Positions 55,425 through 63,669 of a stretch of DNA of 64,000 nt are shown here, piece by piece (the first letter of the stretch is position 1; the number at the start of each line of letters is the position of its first letter). Below the pieces are notes generated by a model. It was not told the DNA's origin. It made no database searches and worked only from the letters and a program-made list of their open reading frames with translations. Made by a program: the position numbers and the translations under genes. This DNA comes from Streptomyces sp. 2131.1 (GTDB lineage: Bacteria; Actinomycetota; Actinomycetes; Streptomycetales; Streptomycetaceae), in the NCBI RefSeq assembly GCF_900105515.1, contig NZ_FNSY01000003.1:1-64000 (forward strand). Reading direction: 5' to 3'.

Positions 55425-57194
55425 ATGCCTGGTATCACCGCGCCTCAGCGCGCCCGCACGTCCCGCCGACCGACTGGCCTGCCGAACCCGCCGATGATCC
55501 TTATCGCGGGCCCGGAGAAGACCGGCAAGAGCCGCGTTGCGGCTGAGGGCACCGCCTCCGAGCTGGTCGGGATGACGTACTGGATCGAGATCGGCGGCTC
55601 CGAGGGCACGGCCGACTACTACGGTCGGATCCCCGGGGCCAACTACGAGATCGTGTCCCACAATGGCAGCTACCAGGACATCCTCGACGCCGTTCGGTGG
55701 GCCGTCGCGCAGCCGCCTGCCGTCGAGGGCAAGCGGAACATGATCGTGGTCGACAACGTGTCCGTGCTGTGGGACATGCTCAGCGACGAGCAGGCCCTCT
55801 ACGCCCGGTGGCGCGCGGAGAGGAAGGCGCAGGAGCAGCGCCGCCGCGGCCCGAACCCGGACCTTCCCGTCACGGTGGACCCCGACCTGTGGAACCGGGC
55901 GAAGGACCGATGGGGAGAGATCCTCTGGCTTCTGCGTCGGCACTCCGGCCCCACGATCCTGCTCGCCCGCCAGGAACTCGTCACCGCGTTCGAGAACGAC
56001 AAGCCGACCCGGGACAAGACCCGCAAGACCAAGGCCGAGAAGAACCTCCCGGCGTCCGTTGACGCCATCGTTGAACTTCACGCGCTGGGGGAGGCGTACC
56101 TGACCGGCGTGCGCACCCTGCACTGGGAAGTCACGCCCGGACAGAGCGAGCGGTTCGAGAATTTCAGTATCGACACCCTGCTCCGCCGCATGGGCTTTCA
56201 GGAGGCCGCGGCCGCCCGACAGGTCACCGAGACGCGGCCGCACGCGTACCTGGACGAGCAGCAGGTGCAGCGGGAGCAGCAGCAGCGCCCCCAGCAGCAG
56301 CGACAGCAGCGGCCCGACCAACGGCAGGGGCAGGGGCCCGCCCGGCAGGACGAGCGGCCGAAGCTGACCGGCGACCAGGCCGTCGAGCTGATCCGTAAGG
56401 CGCTCGCCGACGAGAACAACCCGGAGGCCGCGCTGCACAACATCCGGGAACAGTGGGGCATGGTCACCCTGCGGCAGATCCAGACCCGCACAGAGGCCTG
56501 GGGCGGGATGAACGCGGACGACCTGATCACCCGCTCCCTCGCATACGCCAAGGGCCGCGCCGAACAGAAGCGGCAGCAGGGAACCGGGAGCGCCGGGCAG
56601 GCCCCGTCCGCGCAGCCGAGCACGGCTCCGAGTGCGCCTCCGGAGCAAACTCCGACCGCATCCACGGCCACGCCCCCGGCCCAAGGCCAGGGCCAGGGCC
56701 AGCCGGAGGGTGCCCGCGAGCACCAGACGCACGAGGACCTCGAGCCGCCGGCCGATGACAACGCACCCCCGCCGCCGCCGGACCCCCAGTTCGACGACGA
56801 GCCCCCGGTCGACGAGCGCCCGGAGGAGGTCAGCGAGGCCGAGGAGCCCCAGGCGGCCCCCTCCGCACCGGCAGCCGCCGCGGCGCCTCGGGCAACGCGC
56901 CAGACGCGCGGCGAAAAGCTGGCACTCAAGGCGCTGAACGCCGAGGCAGTCGTCCAGGCCCGGATCAAGATGATGACGGTGGGTGAGCACCTCGGGCCTA
57001 TCTCCGAGGCGGGCGACCCGCCCATGACCGTGCTCCGGGACTACCTCCAGCAGCACCGGCCCGTGATCATCGCCCAGCTCGAGCAGGAGGGGCAGACGGA
57101 GCTCGCCGCCTACTACCGGAAGGCGCCGACCGTCGATCCTCAGATTCAGCAGAGGTTCGCTCAGTACTTCGAGGGCGCGCCCGCCGGGAAGTGA
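55425..57194 (+). CDS. Sak4-like RecA-fold ATPase
   Basis: The product is 589 aa. Walker A GPEKTGKS (29-36), Walker B MIVVDN (106-111) and GPTILLARQE fit the Sak4 group of phage RecA-like recombination proteins, which anneal single strands together with SSB. The first 240 residues are the ATPase core. The rest is a Gln/Pro-rich linker and two small helical units (LTGDQAVELIRKALADENNPEAALHNIREQW and LALKALNAEAVVQARIKMM), longer than usual for the family. Confidence 0.8.
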   Translation: MPGITAPQRARTSRRPTGLPNPPMILIAGPEKTGKSRVAAEGTASELVGMTYWIEIGGSEGTADYYGRIPGANYEIVSHNGSYQDILDAVRWAVAQPPAVEGKRNMIVVDNVSVLWDMLSDEQALYARWRAERKAQEQRRRGPNPDLPVTVDPDLWNRAKDRWGEILWLLRRHSGPTILLARQELVTAFENDKPTRDKTRKTKAEKNLPASVDAIVELHALGEAYLTGVRTLHWEVTPGQSERFENFSIDTLLRRMGFQEAAAARQVTETRPHAYLDEQQVQREQQQRPQQQRQQRPDQRQGQGPARQDERPKLTGDQAVELIRKALADENNPEAALHNIREQWGMVTLRQIQTRTEAWGGMNADDLITRSLAYAKGRAEQKRQQGTGSAGQAPSAQPSTAPSAPPEQTPTASTATPPAQGQGQGQPEGAREHQTHEDLEPPADDNAPPPPPDPQFDDEPPVDERPEEVSEAEEPQAAPSAPAAAAAPRATRQTRGEKLALKALNAEAVVQARIKMMTVGEHLGPISEAGDPPMTVLRDYLQQHRPVIIAQLEQEGQTELAAYYRKAPTVDPQIQQRFAQYFEGAPAGK

Positions 57195-57276
57195 CGTGAG
57201 GTGATGCGCGCCCGGCCCCCTTCGGGCGCGCGCCTCCGCCGCTCCGCTCCTCCGCGCTTTCATCACCTCACGTCAC
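57191..57276. terminator. Nested inverted-repeat terminator
   Basis: Outer arms GTGACGTGAGGTGATG (57191-57206) and CATCACCTCACGTCAC (57261-57276) are perfect; inside is CGCGCCCG / CGGGCGCG. The outer arm overlaps the stop codon of the Sak4-like gene. Confidence 0.75.
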
Positions 57277-57439
57277 CTCGGCACGGCACGGCGCGCCCGC
57301 CCTCCCCCGTGCGCGCGCTCTGGTGATCGCGCGTCCAGTCCGGGACCGCGCTGCTCCGCGCCCGCGCCGTACCTACCGGCGCGCCCGGGCGCGCGCGTTC
57401 GGGCGCGCTCGGCATCGAGGCGCGCCCGAACGCGCGCGC

Positions 57440-57465
57440 CGCGCGCCGGCCGTGTGGAGCGCGCC
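57440..57465 (+). repeat. 26-bp direct repeat, copy 1
   Basis: Contains GCCGGCCGTGTGGAGCGCGC; identical to 57708-57733. Confidence 0.8.
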
Positions 57466-57707
57466 TCCACGCGCGCGCTCAGGCGCGCCGGGCGCGCGCC
57501 GTGCCCGCGCCGATCCGGGCGCGCCCTCCGTAGATCGCGCGCGCCCGGATCGCATGGACCGCGCGCCCGCGCCGAGCCTCCCGCGCTCAGGCGCGCCCGC
57601 AGCAGCGCGCCATGGCGCGCACCGTTGACCTGCCCTTTTACAGGGCGCGCCGCGCGCCTGGCCGTCGCGCGCCACGATGGGCGCGGCCTCCTGGATATCG
57701 TCGGCCA

Positions 57708-57733
57708 CGCGCGCCGGCCGTGTGGAGCGCGCC
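57708..57733 (+). repeat. 26-bp direct repeat, copy 2
   Basis: Identical to 57440-57465, 268 bases apart. Confidence 0.8.
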
Positions 57734-57935
57734 GCGCGGCGCGGTGATCGCTTCTCAACGGCGCGCGCCCGGCGGCGCGGATGACCAGGCGGGTGCGCGC
57801 CGACCGGCCGATCGCGCGCGCAGGGCCGCGCCCCAGGAACGCGCGCCGCCGCGCCCTCGGGCGCACCCCGGACACGACGAAGGGCGCGCCATCGGGCGCG
57901 CCCTTCGGGGAGGAACGGTCAGCCGGTGGCGCGCC

Positions 57936-58757
57936 CTATCGCGCGCCCTGCCGGGCCGCACGGCGGACCGCACGCCGCGCCCTGCGCTCCTCCGCGGCCT
58001 TCTCAAGCGCGCCGCCGCGCTCCTGGCGCAGCAGCTCCATCAGCTCCTCGGGGTGCCGCTCGCCGAGGACCTTGAGCGCCTGAAGCCGAACGTTCGGTTC
58101 GCTCGGCATCCGGCCCTGGCGCGCCTCCCCGTACTGGACGGAGTAGCGCAGGTACGCGGCCTCGGACTCCACGCGCCGGCGGAAGTTCTCGACCCGGCGC
58201 TCCTGTGCGTTGCCGCTCTCGCCCGCGGGCGGCTCGGGCATGAAGCGGGCCGGCTCCTCGATCATGAGGCGGCACAGACGCGCCACTCTCCCGGCTACTC
58301 TCGGTGAGCGGAAAGCAAGGGCCTCGACATGCGGGGACGTCGGGGCGGGCACTGGCTCGTCGAGGACGAAACCTGTCCACCGGTCCGCGAACGAGTCGTC
58401 ACCGAGGGCGGCCAGTTCCTTCGCGTGGTCGTGGGCCAGGTCGTCGACGACGTCCTCGAACGGCGGCATCGCTGCCTTGATCGTCTCTCGCCACGGCGCG
58501 ATGCGGGCCTGCTGCTGCTTCCTGGTCTCGCCCTCCCGGATGGGGTTGTAGGCCTTCGCCCGCTGCACGGCGGTTCGGAGCGCCTGGAGAGTGCGAGGGG
58601 CGAGACGGGGATCGTGAAGGGCGGCGCCCTGGGTCTCGCGCGGCGCGCGCCTGTTGGTGCCACCGGTGACGTACTGGACGACGGTGTCCGTGAAGGCGTC
58701 GGGGCTCATCTCGGACAAACGCTTGATCTCCGCCGCAACCTGTCGGGCATCGGCCAT
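57936..58757 (-). CDS. Hypothetical protein
   Basis: The product is 273 aa and highly helical (VAAEIKRLSEMSPDAFTDTVVQYV..., RIAPWRETIKAAMPPFEDVVDDLAHDHAKELAAL), ending in an Arg-rich tail that runs into the GCGC-repeat region. ATG 58757 has GGAGGAACAC upstream and an AGAGCA hairpin. Possibly a virion or late protein because of its strand; no family recognised. Confidence 0.65.
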   Translation of the reverse strand: MADARQVAAEIKRLSEMSPDAFTDTVVQYVTGGTNRRAPRETQGAALHDPRLAPRTLQALRTAVQRAKAYNPIREGETRKQQQARIAPWRETIKAAMPPFEDVVDDLAHDHAKELAALGDDSFADRWTGFVLDEPVPAPTSPHVEALAFRSPRVAGRVARLCRLMIEEPARFMPEPPAGESGNAQERRVENFRRRVESEAAYLRYSVQYGEARQGRMPSEPNVRLQALKVLGERHPEELMELLRQERGGALEKAAEERRARRAVRRAARQGAR

Positions 58758-58781
58758 GTACGTGTTCCTCCGCTTCGGGTG

Positions 58782-58801
58782 TGACCCGTGCTCTCGGGCC
58801 C
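58782..58801 (-). promoter_or_regulatory. AGAGCA-loop leader hairpin
   Basis: Minus strand: GGCCCG-AGAGCA-CGGGTC, 6 bp with one G-U. Confidence 0.7.
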
Positions 58802-59103
58802 TGGTGTCGTACTGCCTGCTGAGACACAACGAGGTGACCGCACTGGGCGCGGAGATGCGTGTGCCGGATCTTCGTAGGAGCATCCACTCCCCGGCCCCGA
58901 GTGCTCTACACACACCCGGTTACTCGATTCGCTATGGCCAGGTAACCAACGGGCGAGAGGAACACCCCAGCTCTTGCGAGCGGCGTGGTCTTGAGCCCAT
59001 GAACCCTGAACCGGAACCTCGAACGCATTCTTCGCGGCCGCGGTACGGCCACCTCGTTGCAGATGGTACCCGTCGGCCGGGGGCCAGCCGTGCCCTGTGG
59101 GCC
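58802..59103. other. 300-base gap with an orphan leader
   Basis: On the plus strand, GGTAACCAACGGGCGAGAGGAACACC (split here by wording only: CCAACGGGCG then AGAGGAACACC near 58943-58967) looks like the standard leader end, but no start codon with an open frame follows. It may be the relic of a deleted cassette. Confidence 0.4.
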
Positions 59104-59427
59104 CTAGTCGGCCTGCTGGGGCGTCTTCTTCGTGGTGAGACTCTCGATGATCGGGGCGAGCTTGCTGGGCTTCCACACGAGGTCGTAGCTCGTCTGGGAG
59201 GCAGCGAGCACGGCGAGGATGGTGACCGTGGTCAGCTTGCCGTGCTGGAACTGGTCCCAGCCGCCGTCCGCGGCCACGGCGACGACGCCGGCGACGAGCG
59301 CGGCTAGGACCGCAATGACCTTCTTGTACTTCGCCGACCAGGCGGGGCGCTGCACAACCGCGGTGAGCAGCGGAAGCACAGCGCCGACCTGGCCGCCGGT
59401 GGAGAGAGCGTCAAGCGTTGCAGACAT
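59104..59427 (-). CDS. Holin-like membrane protein
   Basis: The product is 107 aa with two or three hydrophobic segments (KKVIAVLAALVAGVVAVAA, TTVTILAVLAASQTSYDLVW) and a charged C-terminus. The layout fits actinophage holins that release the endolysin. Box B lies 59 bases upstream. Confidence 0.7.
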   Translation of the reverse strand: MSATLDALSTGGQVGAVLPLLTAVVQRPAWSAKYKKVIAVLAALVAGVVAVAADGGWDQFQHGKLTTVTILAVLAASQTSYDLVWKPSKLAPIIESLTTKKTPQQAD

Positions 59428-59485
59428 GGGTGTTGCCCTTCATGCGTGGGGTGCGTGTCGGGCGGACTGTGCGCGCGGGCGGCCC

Positions 59486-59496
59486 CTTGCGTCGCG
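59486..59496 (-). promoter_or_regulatory. Box B element
   Basis: CGCGACGCAAG on the minus strand, between the stop of the 59504 gene and the holin-like gene. Confidence 0.4.
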
Positions 59497-59503
59497 TGCT
59501 GGC

Positions 59504-59914
59504 TCAGCCGTCAGGCCGGTTGGCCAGGTCCTCGGCGATCTCTCCCGGCGGAGCGGGGACGGGCCGCTCGTAAAGCCTCGCGACCAGGGCGCGGAGCTGG
59601 TGGATGTAGTCGACGGCCGCAGCCTTCCACCGTCTCCACTGCCGTTGCTCCTCCTCCAGGCGCTCGACCCTGTTCTCCAGGGTGGTCACGCGCTCGAGCG
59701 TCTTCGCGTTTGTCTCGCGCTGCTGCTCGAGGAGCTGGGTGAAACCGTTGGTCACGGTCTGGACGGAGGTGACGAAGGTGGTGGCCTCCGCGGTCTCCGC
59801 ATCGGTGTCGTTCTTCTGTCTGTTCTGGCGGTACACCATCCAGGCCGCGCCCAGCACGCCCACCGTGCTGAATGCTGGGCTGAGGACAGGCGCCAGAGAG
59901 ACGAGCCACTCCAT
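59504..59914 (-). CDS. Membrane-anchored coiled-coil protein, second lysis candidate
   Basis: The product is 136 aa from ATG 59914, which has GAGGAGG six bases upstream; ATG 59932 lies further out without an SD. An N-terminal transmembrane helix (VLSPAFSTVGVLGAAWMVYR) is followed by a coiled coil (QLLEQQRETNAKTLERVTTLENRVERLEEEQRQW). It may be a second holin or spanin-like partner. Confidence 0.7.
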   Translation of the reverse strand: MEWLVSLAPVLSPAFSTVGVLGAAWMVYRQNRQKNDTDAETAEATTFVTSVQTVTNGFTQLLEQQRETNAKTLERVTTLENRVERLEEEQRQWRRWKAAAVDYIHQLRALVARLYERPVPAPPGEIAEDLANRPDG

Positions 59915-60015
59915 GAGCGCCTCCTCGGTCATCGGTCGTCAGTAGGGATGCGCGGGAGCCGGGGCCCGAAAGCCCGCGGCTCCCCGCAGCCGGAAAGCTG
60001 CACCATGCGAGGGGC

Positions 60016-60399
60016 TTATGTCGTTGCGTTCATCGTCTCGGCGGTCGGCGCGGGCCCGACGCCGGCGACGGCGTTCCATCCCGCACGCACTGCCTCGAGG
60101 ATCTGCTCGTCGGAGATCGCTGCGGCCATGGTTGCGGTATCGGTTGAGCTGGCGGCCGCCGCGGCGGCGAGCAGCGTTGGGGAGACGACGAGGCCGACCA
60201 TCATGGAGGCGGCTTGTGCCTCCGAGGGGCTGAGTACGGTCTTCGCCAAGTTCCAGCGCAGCGGGTAACCGGGCGACGTCGACGCCTCAACGAACACTTC
60301 CTGCGCGATGACGGCGATGGCCATGCGGACGCGTGGCAGTAAAGACGCCTCGGAGGCCAGGGCGCACATCGTGGTCAAGGACAGGGGTAGAGCGGGCAT
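60016..60399 (-). CDS. Hypothetical late protein
   Basis: The product is 127 aa. RMAIAVIAQEVFVEASTSPGYPLRWNLAKTVLSPSEAQAASMMVGLVVSP resembles a small protein often found after actinophage tail fibre genes. Function unknown. It follows the tail fibre gene by 12 bases and is probably co-transcribed. Confidence 0.65.
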   Translation of the reverse strand: MPALPLSLTTMCALASEASLLPRVRMAIAVIAQEVFVEASTSPGYPLRWNLAKTVLSPSEAQAASMMVGLVVSPTLLAAAAAASSTDTATMAAAISDEQILEAVRAGWNAVAGVGPAPTAETMNATT

Positions 60400-60411
60400 C
60401 GCGGGGCTTCC

Positions 60412-63400
60412 TCACTTGGTGTAGGTGACGCGGAGCTTGGGGGGGTTGGTCTGGCCGTAGCCGCGGGCGCGGCCGTAGTACGTCGACGACGTGGAATTCG
60501 GGTCCAGCGCGATACCGCGCCACTTCGTACTGTCGAAAACGCTGGTGATATCGACCCACTTGCCTTCATTGCGGGCCCACGAGATCGTCTTGCCTTCACT
60601 GTCGGAGGAGAACGTTGCCGGCCGCGAGGCGTGGCTGTGGGCCTTGATCACGGCCTTGCCGCCCGCGTTCGCGTACCAGTGATCGAAGTAGAGGTAGACC
60701 TCGGCCTTGTTGATCGTCGCGCCCGACAGGTCGGAGGACAGGCTCGACGGGAAGCCGATCAGTGAGGCTTGCGTGCCGTTCGTCGACGAGTAGTAGCCCT
60801 GGTAGCAGGAGTTCTTGTAGTACGAGTTGTAGGAGCCGCGGCCCGCGTATGAGCCGGACCAGGAACACGCATACGTCTTGGTGACCTTCTTCGGGGTCGG
60901 CGCGGTGGTGCCGCCGCCGTCGTTGTAGCCACCGGTCTCGGGGATGTACGGGCCGATGTCCTCGATGTAGAAGTAGCCGCGCGAGTTCACAGCGCCATAC
61001 ATCTCGCATGTCTGCCCCGACGGACCGAGCGAGTTCATGAACGTGATCAGGAACCGGTGCGTACCGGCGCCGAGACTGGGGCCGGATTCGATGTGCTCCA
61101 GCCAGCTCGTGAAGCTGTTGCCGACAGGCATGGGTGCGACGGAGATGTATTTCTGCGTCGAATTGATCGTAGGCGTACCGGTTCCGCCGTCACGAAGGCG
61201 CAGTTGCAGCTCTCCACCGCCCGCGGACGGGTTCGCGCGGGCGGAGAACACGAACCGGTACATACGCGTTTCGTCGATGTCGGCGGCCAGCTCCACGAAA
61301 CCCATCTCGGTGCCGGATGCTGTGCGGGTGGTGATCTGGTAATCGATGGCCTGGATGCCGCGCGGAACGAGGTTCAGGTATTCCGAGAGGTCCGCTCCGC
61401 CGATGGTGAGGGTGTCGGCGACGGCCAGGCGCTGGAAGCCGGCGGCGCCGTCCTGGTCGATGGTGGCCACGGGCACGCCGTCGGTGCTGAGCGTCAGGTA
61501 GTTCGGGCGGCCGGTGACGAGCGCGACCGCTTCCTCTCCTGCGTCGTCGTAGAGCTGCAGACCCATCGGGGAGATCTCGGCGCGCTGCCCGGCGAAGCCG
61601 GAGGCGGTCACGTACCGGGCCTCGGCGTTGTCCCATGTCACCGTGCCCGCAGTGGAAGAGACCGACTTGAGGCGCACAACCACCTGCGTGGTGTTCGCCG
61701 GGGCCGCGACGCTGGCGACTCCGGCAATCCGCGTCCATGCCTCCTTCACAGTGGCGCCCGAGCCGGAGGTGATGACGGCGACGCCGAGCGAGGTACCGGC
61801 GGCGTTGCGCCACTCGGCGTAGATGCTGACCCGGTCGCCGGCCCAGTCCGCGGAGGCGAGGTAGTCGACGGCGAGGTACATCTTCTGGCCGGGGACCGCG
61901 GGAATGGGCCCGACCAGGTACATCTCTAGGGACGACGCCGCGTTGTTGCGCAGGGCCTGAGCGGTGCCGTTGCCGCCTGCGACGACGGACCAGGCGGTGT
62001 TGCCCGCGACCCGCTGCGCGGTCACGGCCCCCTCGAAGGAGGGGTCGGCAATGAGGTTGCCGTCGGTGCCGAGCGACAGCCGGTCCGCGGTCAGGGAGCC
62101 CGCCTTGATGTGCGTGGCGTCGATGACCCCGGCCGCGATCTTCGTGGCGGTCACCGAGTTCACGGCCAGCTTGTCCGCGGTCACGGACAGAGCGGCGATC
62201 TTGTCCGCGGTGATCGCCAACGCCGCGATCTTTTCGGCGGTCACGCCCAGGGCCATGAGCTTGTCCGTGGTGATCGCCCCGGCGAGAATCTTCGGCGCGG
62301 TGACCGAACCGTCGGCGATCTGCACCCCTGCCACCACCGGGCGCACGGCCGCATTGTCGAAGCGGACCGCGCCGAGCGTTGTCCCCGCCGACTCAAGGCG
62401 GATCCTCGCGTTCGCGGCCAGCGCGGGCGCCGTCACCGTCGCGGTCATCCGCGTCCACGTCTCCCGCGCCGGCGTACTCGTCAGCGCCTTCCCGAAGGTG
62501 AGGCGAGTCCCGGCCGCGTCATCCCACCGCGCCTGCAAGTTGATCTCGGTGCCGTTCCAGTCGCTGGACACCCAGTAGTCGACAGCCAGGTACAGCTGGT
62601 CGCCCGGCAGCACGGGCACGTTGGTGACAGGCACCTGGAAGGTGGAGGGGGCGGCGGCAACGCAGTCGATTTTGATGCTGGCCGGCGACCCGTTGCCCAT
62701 CGTCTTGTCCTGCGACGCGTAGGCGATCCCGGCGACCTGCGCGGCTGTGTAGGCGCCCTCGAACGACGGGTCGGACAGCAGGTTGGAGCCGCCGATTATC
62801 GTCAGCTTCTCTGCCGTCACGGACCCTGCTGCGATCTCGCGGGCCGTGACGGCGTCTGTCGCGATCTTTCCTGCGACGACCGCGTTCGCGGCGATCGCTG
62901 GTCCTGTCACCGCGTTCTCGGCGAGCTTCCCGACCTTGACGGCGTTGTCGGCGAGTTTCTCGGTGAGGATTGCGCCATCGGCAAGTGCAGTCGTCCCGAC
63001 CGCGCCGAGTGCGATCTTCGCCTCCGTGACAGCGTTCTCGGCGAGCTTGACCTCGGTGACGATCCCGTCGATGAGGTCCTGCTCCACGGCCTGGCGCGGC
63101 TTGCCCGCCACAGCCACTGAGGGAGCGCCGGTCAGGCCCGCGGTGCTGAGGGCGATCAGGCGCACCCAGCGCTCCTCGTAGCCCTCTACCGCGACGGTGA
63201 CGCTTCCGCCGGTGACGTCGGTGATGGCCGCGGCCAGGGTGACGGGCTCGGGGGTGAAGTCGGCGGCCGGGCCCAGGTGGACCTGCAGCGCGGCGAAGTC
63301 GGTGGGCGGCGCGTTGGAGTCGTCCCACCAGCCGTCCCAGGTGACGACCAGGCCGGCCAGTGCGGGGGCCACAAGGGGGGCGCCGGGCGTGGGCGGCGGG

Positions 63401-63624
63401 ACGGCGGCCGCGGGCTCCGGCACCAGCGCGATACCGCCGTCCGGCTGCACGCCCACCGACCCGGCGAGCGTGCCGTCCTCGGTGTAGATGTCGAGGGTGC
63501 CGCCCTCGATGCTGGTGTACGCGGCCTTGGACGTGCGCTCGAGGTCCCGGAGGCGCCGGTCATAGTCCGCCAGGAGCGCGGCGAAGCGCTTGGCGTCTGA
63601 CTGATCGTCCAGGAAGTTGACCAT
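60412..63624 (-). CDS. Tail fibre / minor tail protein
   Basis: The product is 1070 aa. After a short N-terminal part (residues 1-60, coiled coil) come a fibronectin-like region (PGAPLVAPALAGLVVTWDGWWDD) and a long run of heptad-like repeats (TAEKIAALAITADKIAALSVTADKL), split by two copies of a module NLL/NLIADPSFEGA that resembles carbohydrate-binding jelly-roll domains. The C-terminus (YACSWSGSYAGRGSYNSYYKNSCYQGYY...) may be a DNRLRE-like host-binding tip. It attaches the virion to the host wall. Confidence 0.88.
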   Translation of the reverse strand: MVNFLDDQSDAKRFAALLADYDRRLRDLERTSKAAYTSIEGGTLDIYTEDGTLAGSVGVQPDGGIALVPEPAAAVPPPTPGAPLVAPALAGLVVTWDGWWDDSNAPPTDFAALQVHLGPAADFTPEPVTLAAAITDVTGGSVTVAVEGYEERWVRLIALSTAGLTGAPSVAVAGKPRQAVEQDLIDGIVTEVKLAENAVTEAKIALGAVGTTALADGAILTEKLADNAVKVGKLAENAVTGPAIAANAVVAGKIATDAVTAREIAAGSVTAEKLTIIGGSNLLSDPSFEGAYTAAQVAGIAYASQDKTMGNGSPASIKIDCVAAAPSTFQVPVTNVPVLPGDQLYLAVDYWVSSDWNGTEINLQARWDDAAGTRLTFGKALTSTPARETWTRMTATVTAPALAANARIRLESAGTTLGAVRFDNAAVRPVVAGVQIADGSVTAPKILAGAITTDKLMALGVTAEKIAALAITADKIAALSVTADKLAVNSVTATKIAAGVIDATHIKAGSLTADRLSLGTDGNLIADPSFEGAVTAQRVAGNTAWSVVAGGNGTAQALRNNAASSLEMYLVGPIPAVPGQKMYLAVDYLASADWAGDRVSIYAEWRNAAGTSLGVAVITSGSGATVKEAWTRIAGVASVAAPANTTQVVVRLKSVSSTAGTVTWDNAEARYVTASGFAGQRAEISPMGLQLYDDAGEEAVALVTGRPNYLTLSTDGVPVATIDQDGAAGFQRLAVADTLTIGGADLSEYLNLVPRGIQAIDYQITTRTASGTEMGFVELAADIDETRMYRFVFSARANPSAGGGELQLRLRDGGTGTPTINSTQKYISVAPMPVGNSFTSWLEHIESGPSLGAGTHRFLITFMNSLGPSGQTCEMYGAVNSRGYFYIEDIGPYIPETGGYNDGGGTTAPTPKKVTKTYACSWSGSYAGRGSYNSYYKNSCYQGYYSSTNGTQASLIGFPSSLSSDLSGATINKAEVYLYFDHWYANAGGKAVIKAHSHASRPATFSSDSEGKTISWARNEGKWVDITSVFDSTKWRGIALDPNSTSSTYYGRARGYGQTNPPKLRVTYTK

Positions 63625-63652
63625 GGCGCGGGATGGTCAACGGCCCGGGTGG

Positions 63653-63663
63653 TTAGTGTCGCG
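63653..63663 (-). promoter_or_regulatory. Box B element
   Basis: CGCGACACTAA on the minus strand, 29 bases before the tail fibre start, much like the terL site. Confidence 0.4.
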
Positions 63664-63669
63664 TCCTGG

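Larger units (their letters stand above)
57277..57935. repeat. GCGC-repeat region without credible genes
   Basis: About 660 bases dominated by GCGCGC and GGGCGCGCC words, with an IR (CGCGCGTTCGGGCGCGC around 57393 with its complement near 57421) and a 26-bp direct repeat. Long open frames exist on both strands but are Arg/Ala/Gly low complexity. It separates the convergent recombination and late modules. Confidence 0.65.

Noticed and set aside
57273..57875. Long open frames of 100 to 230 aa across the GCGC-repeat region
   Set aside because: They are Arg/Ala/Gly low complexity, overlap on both strands, and lack ribosome-binding sites.
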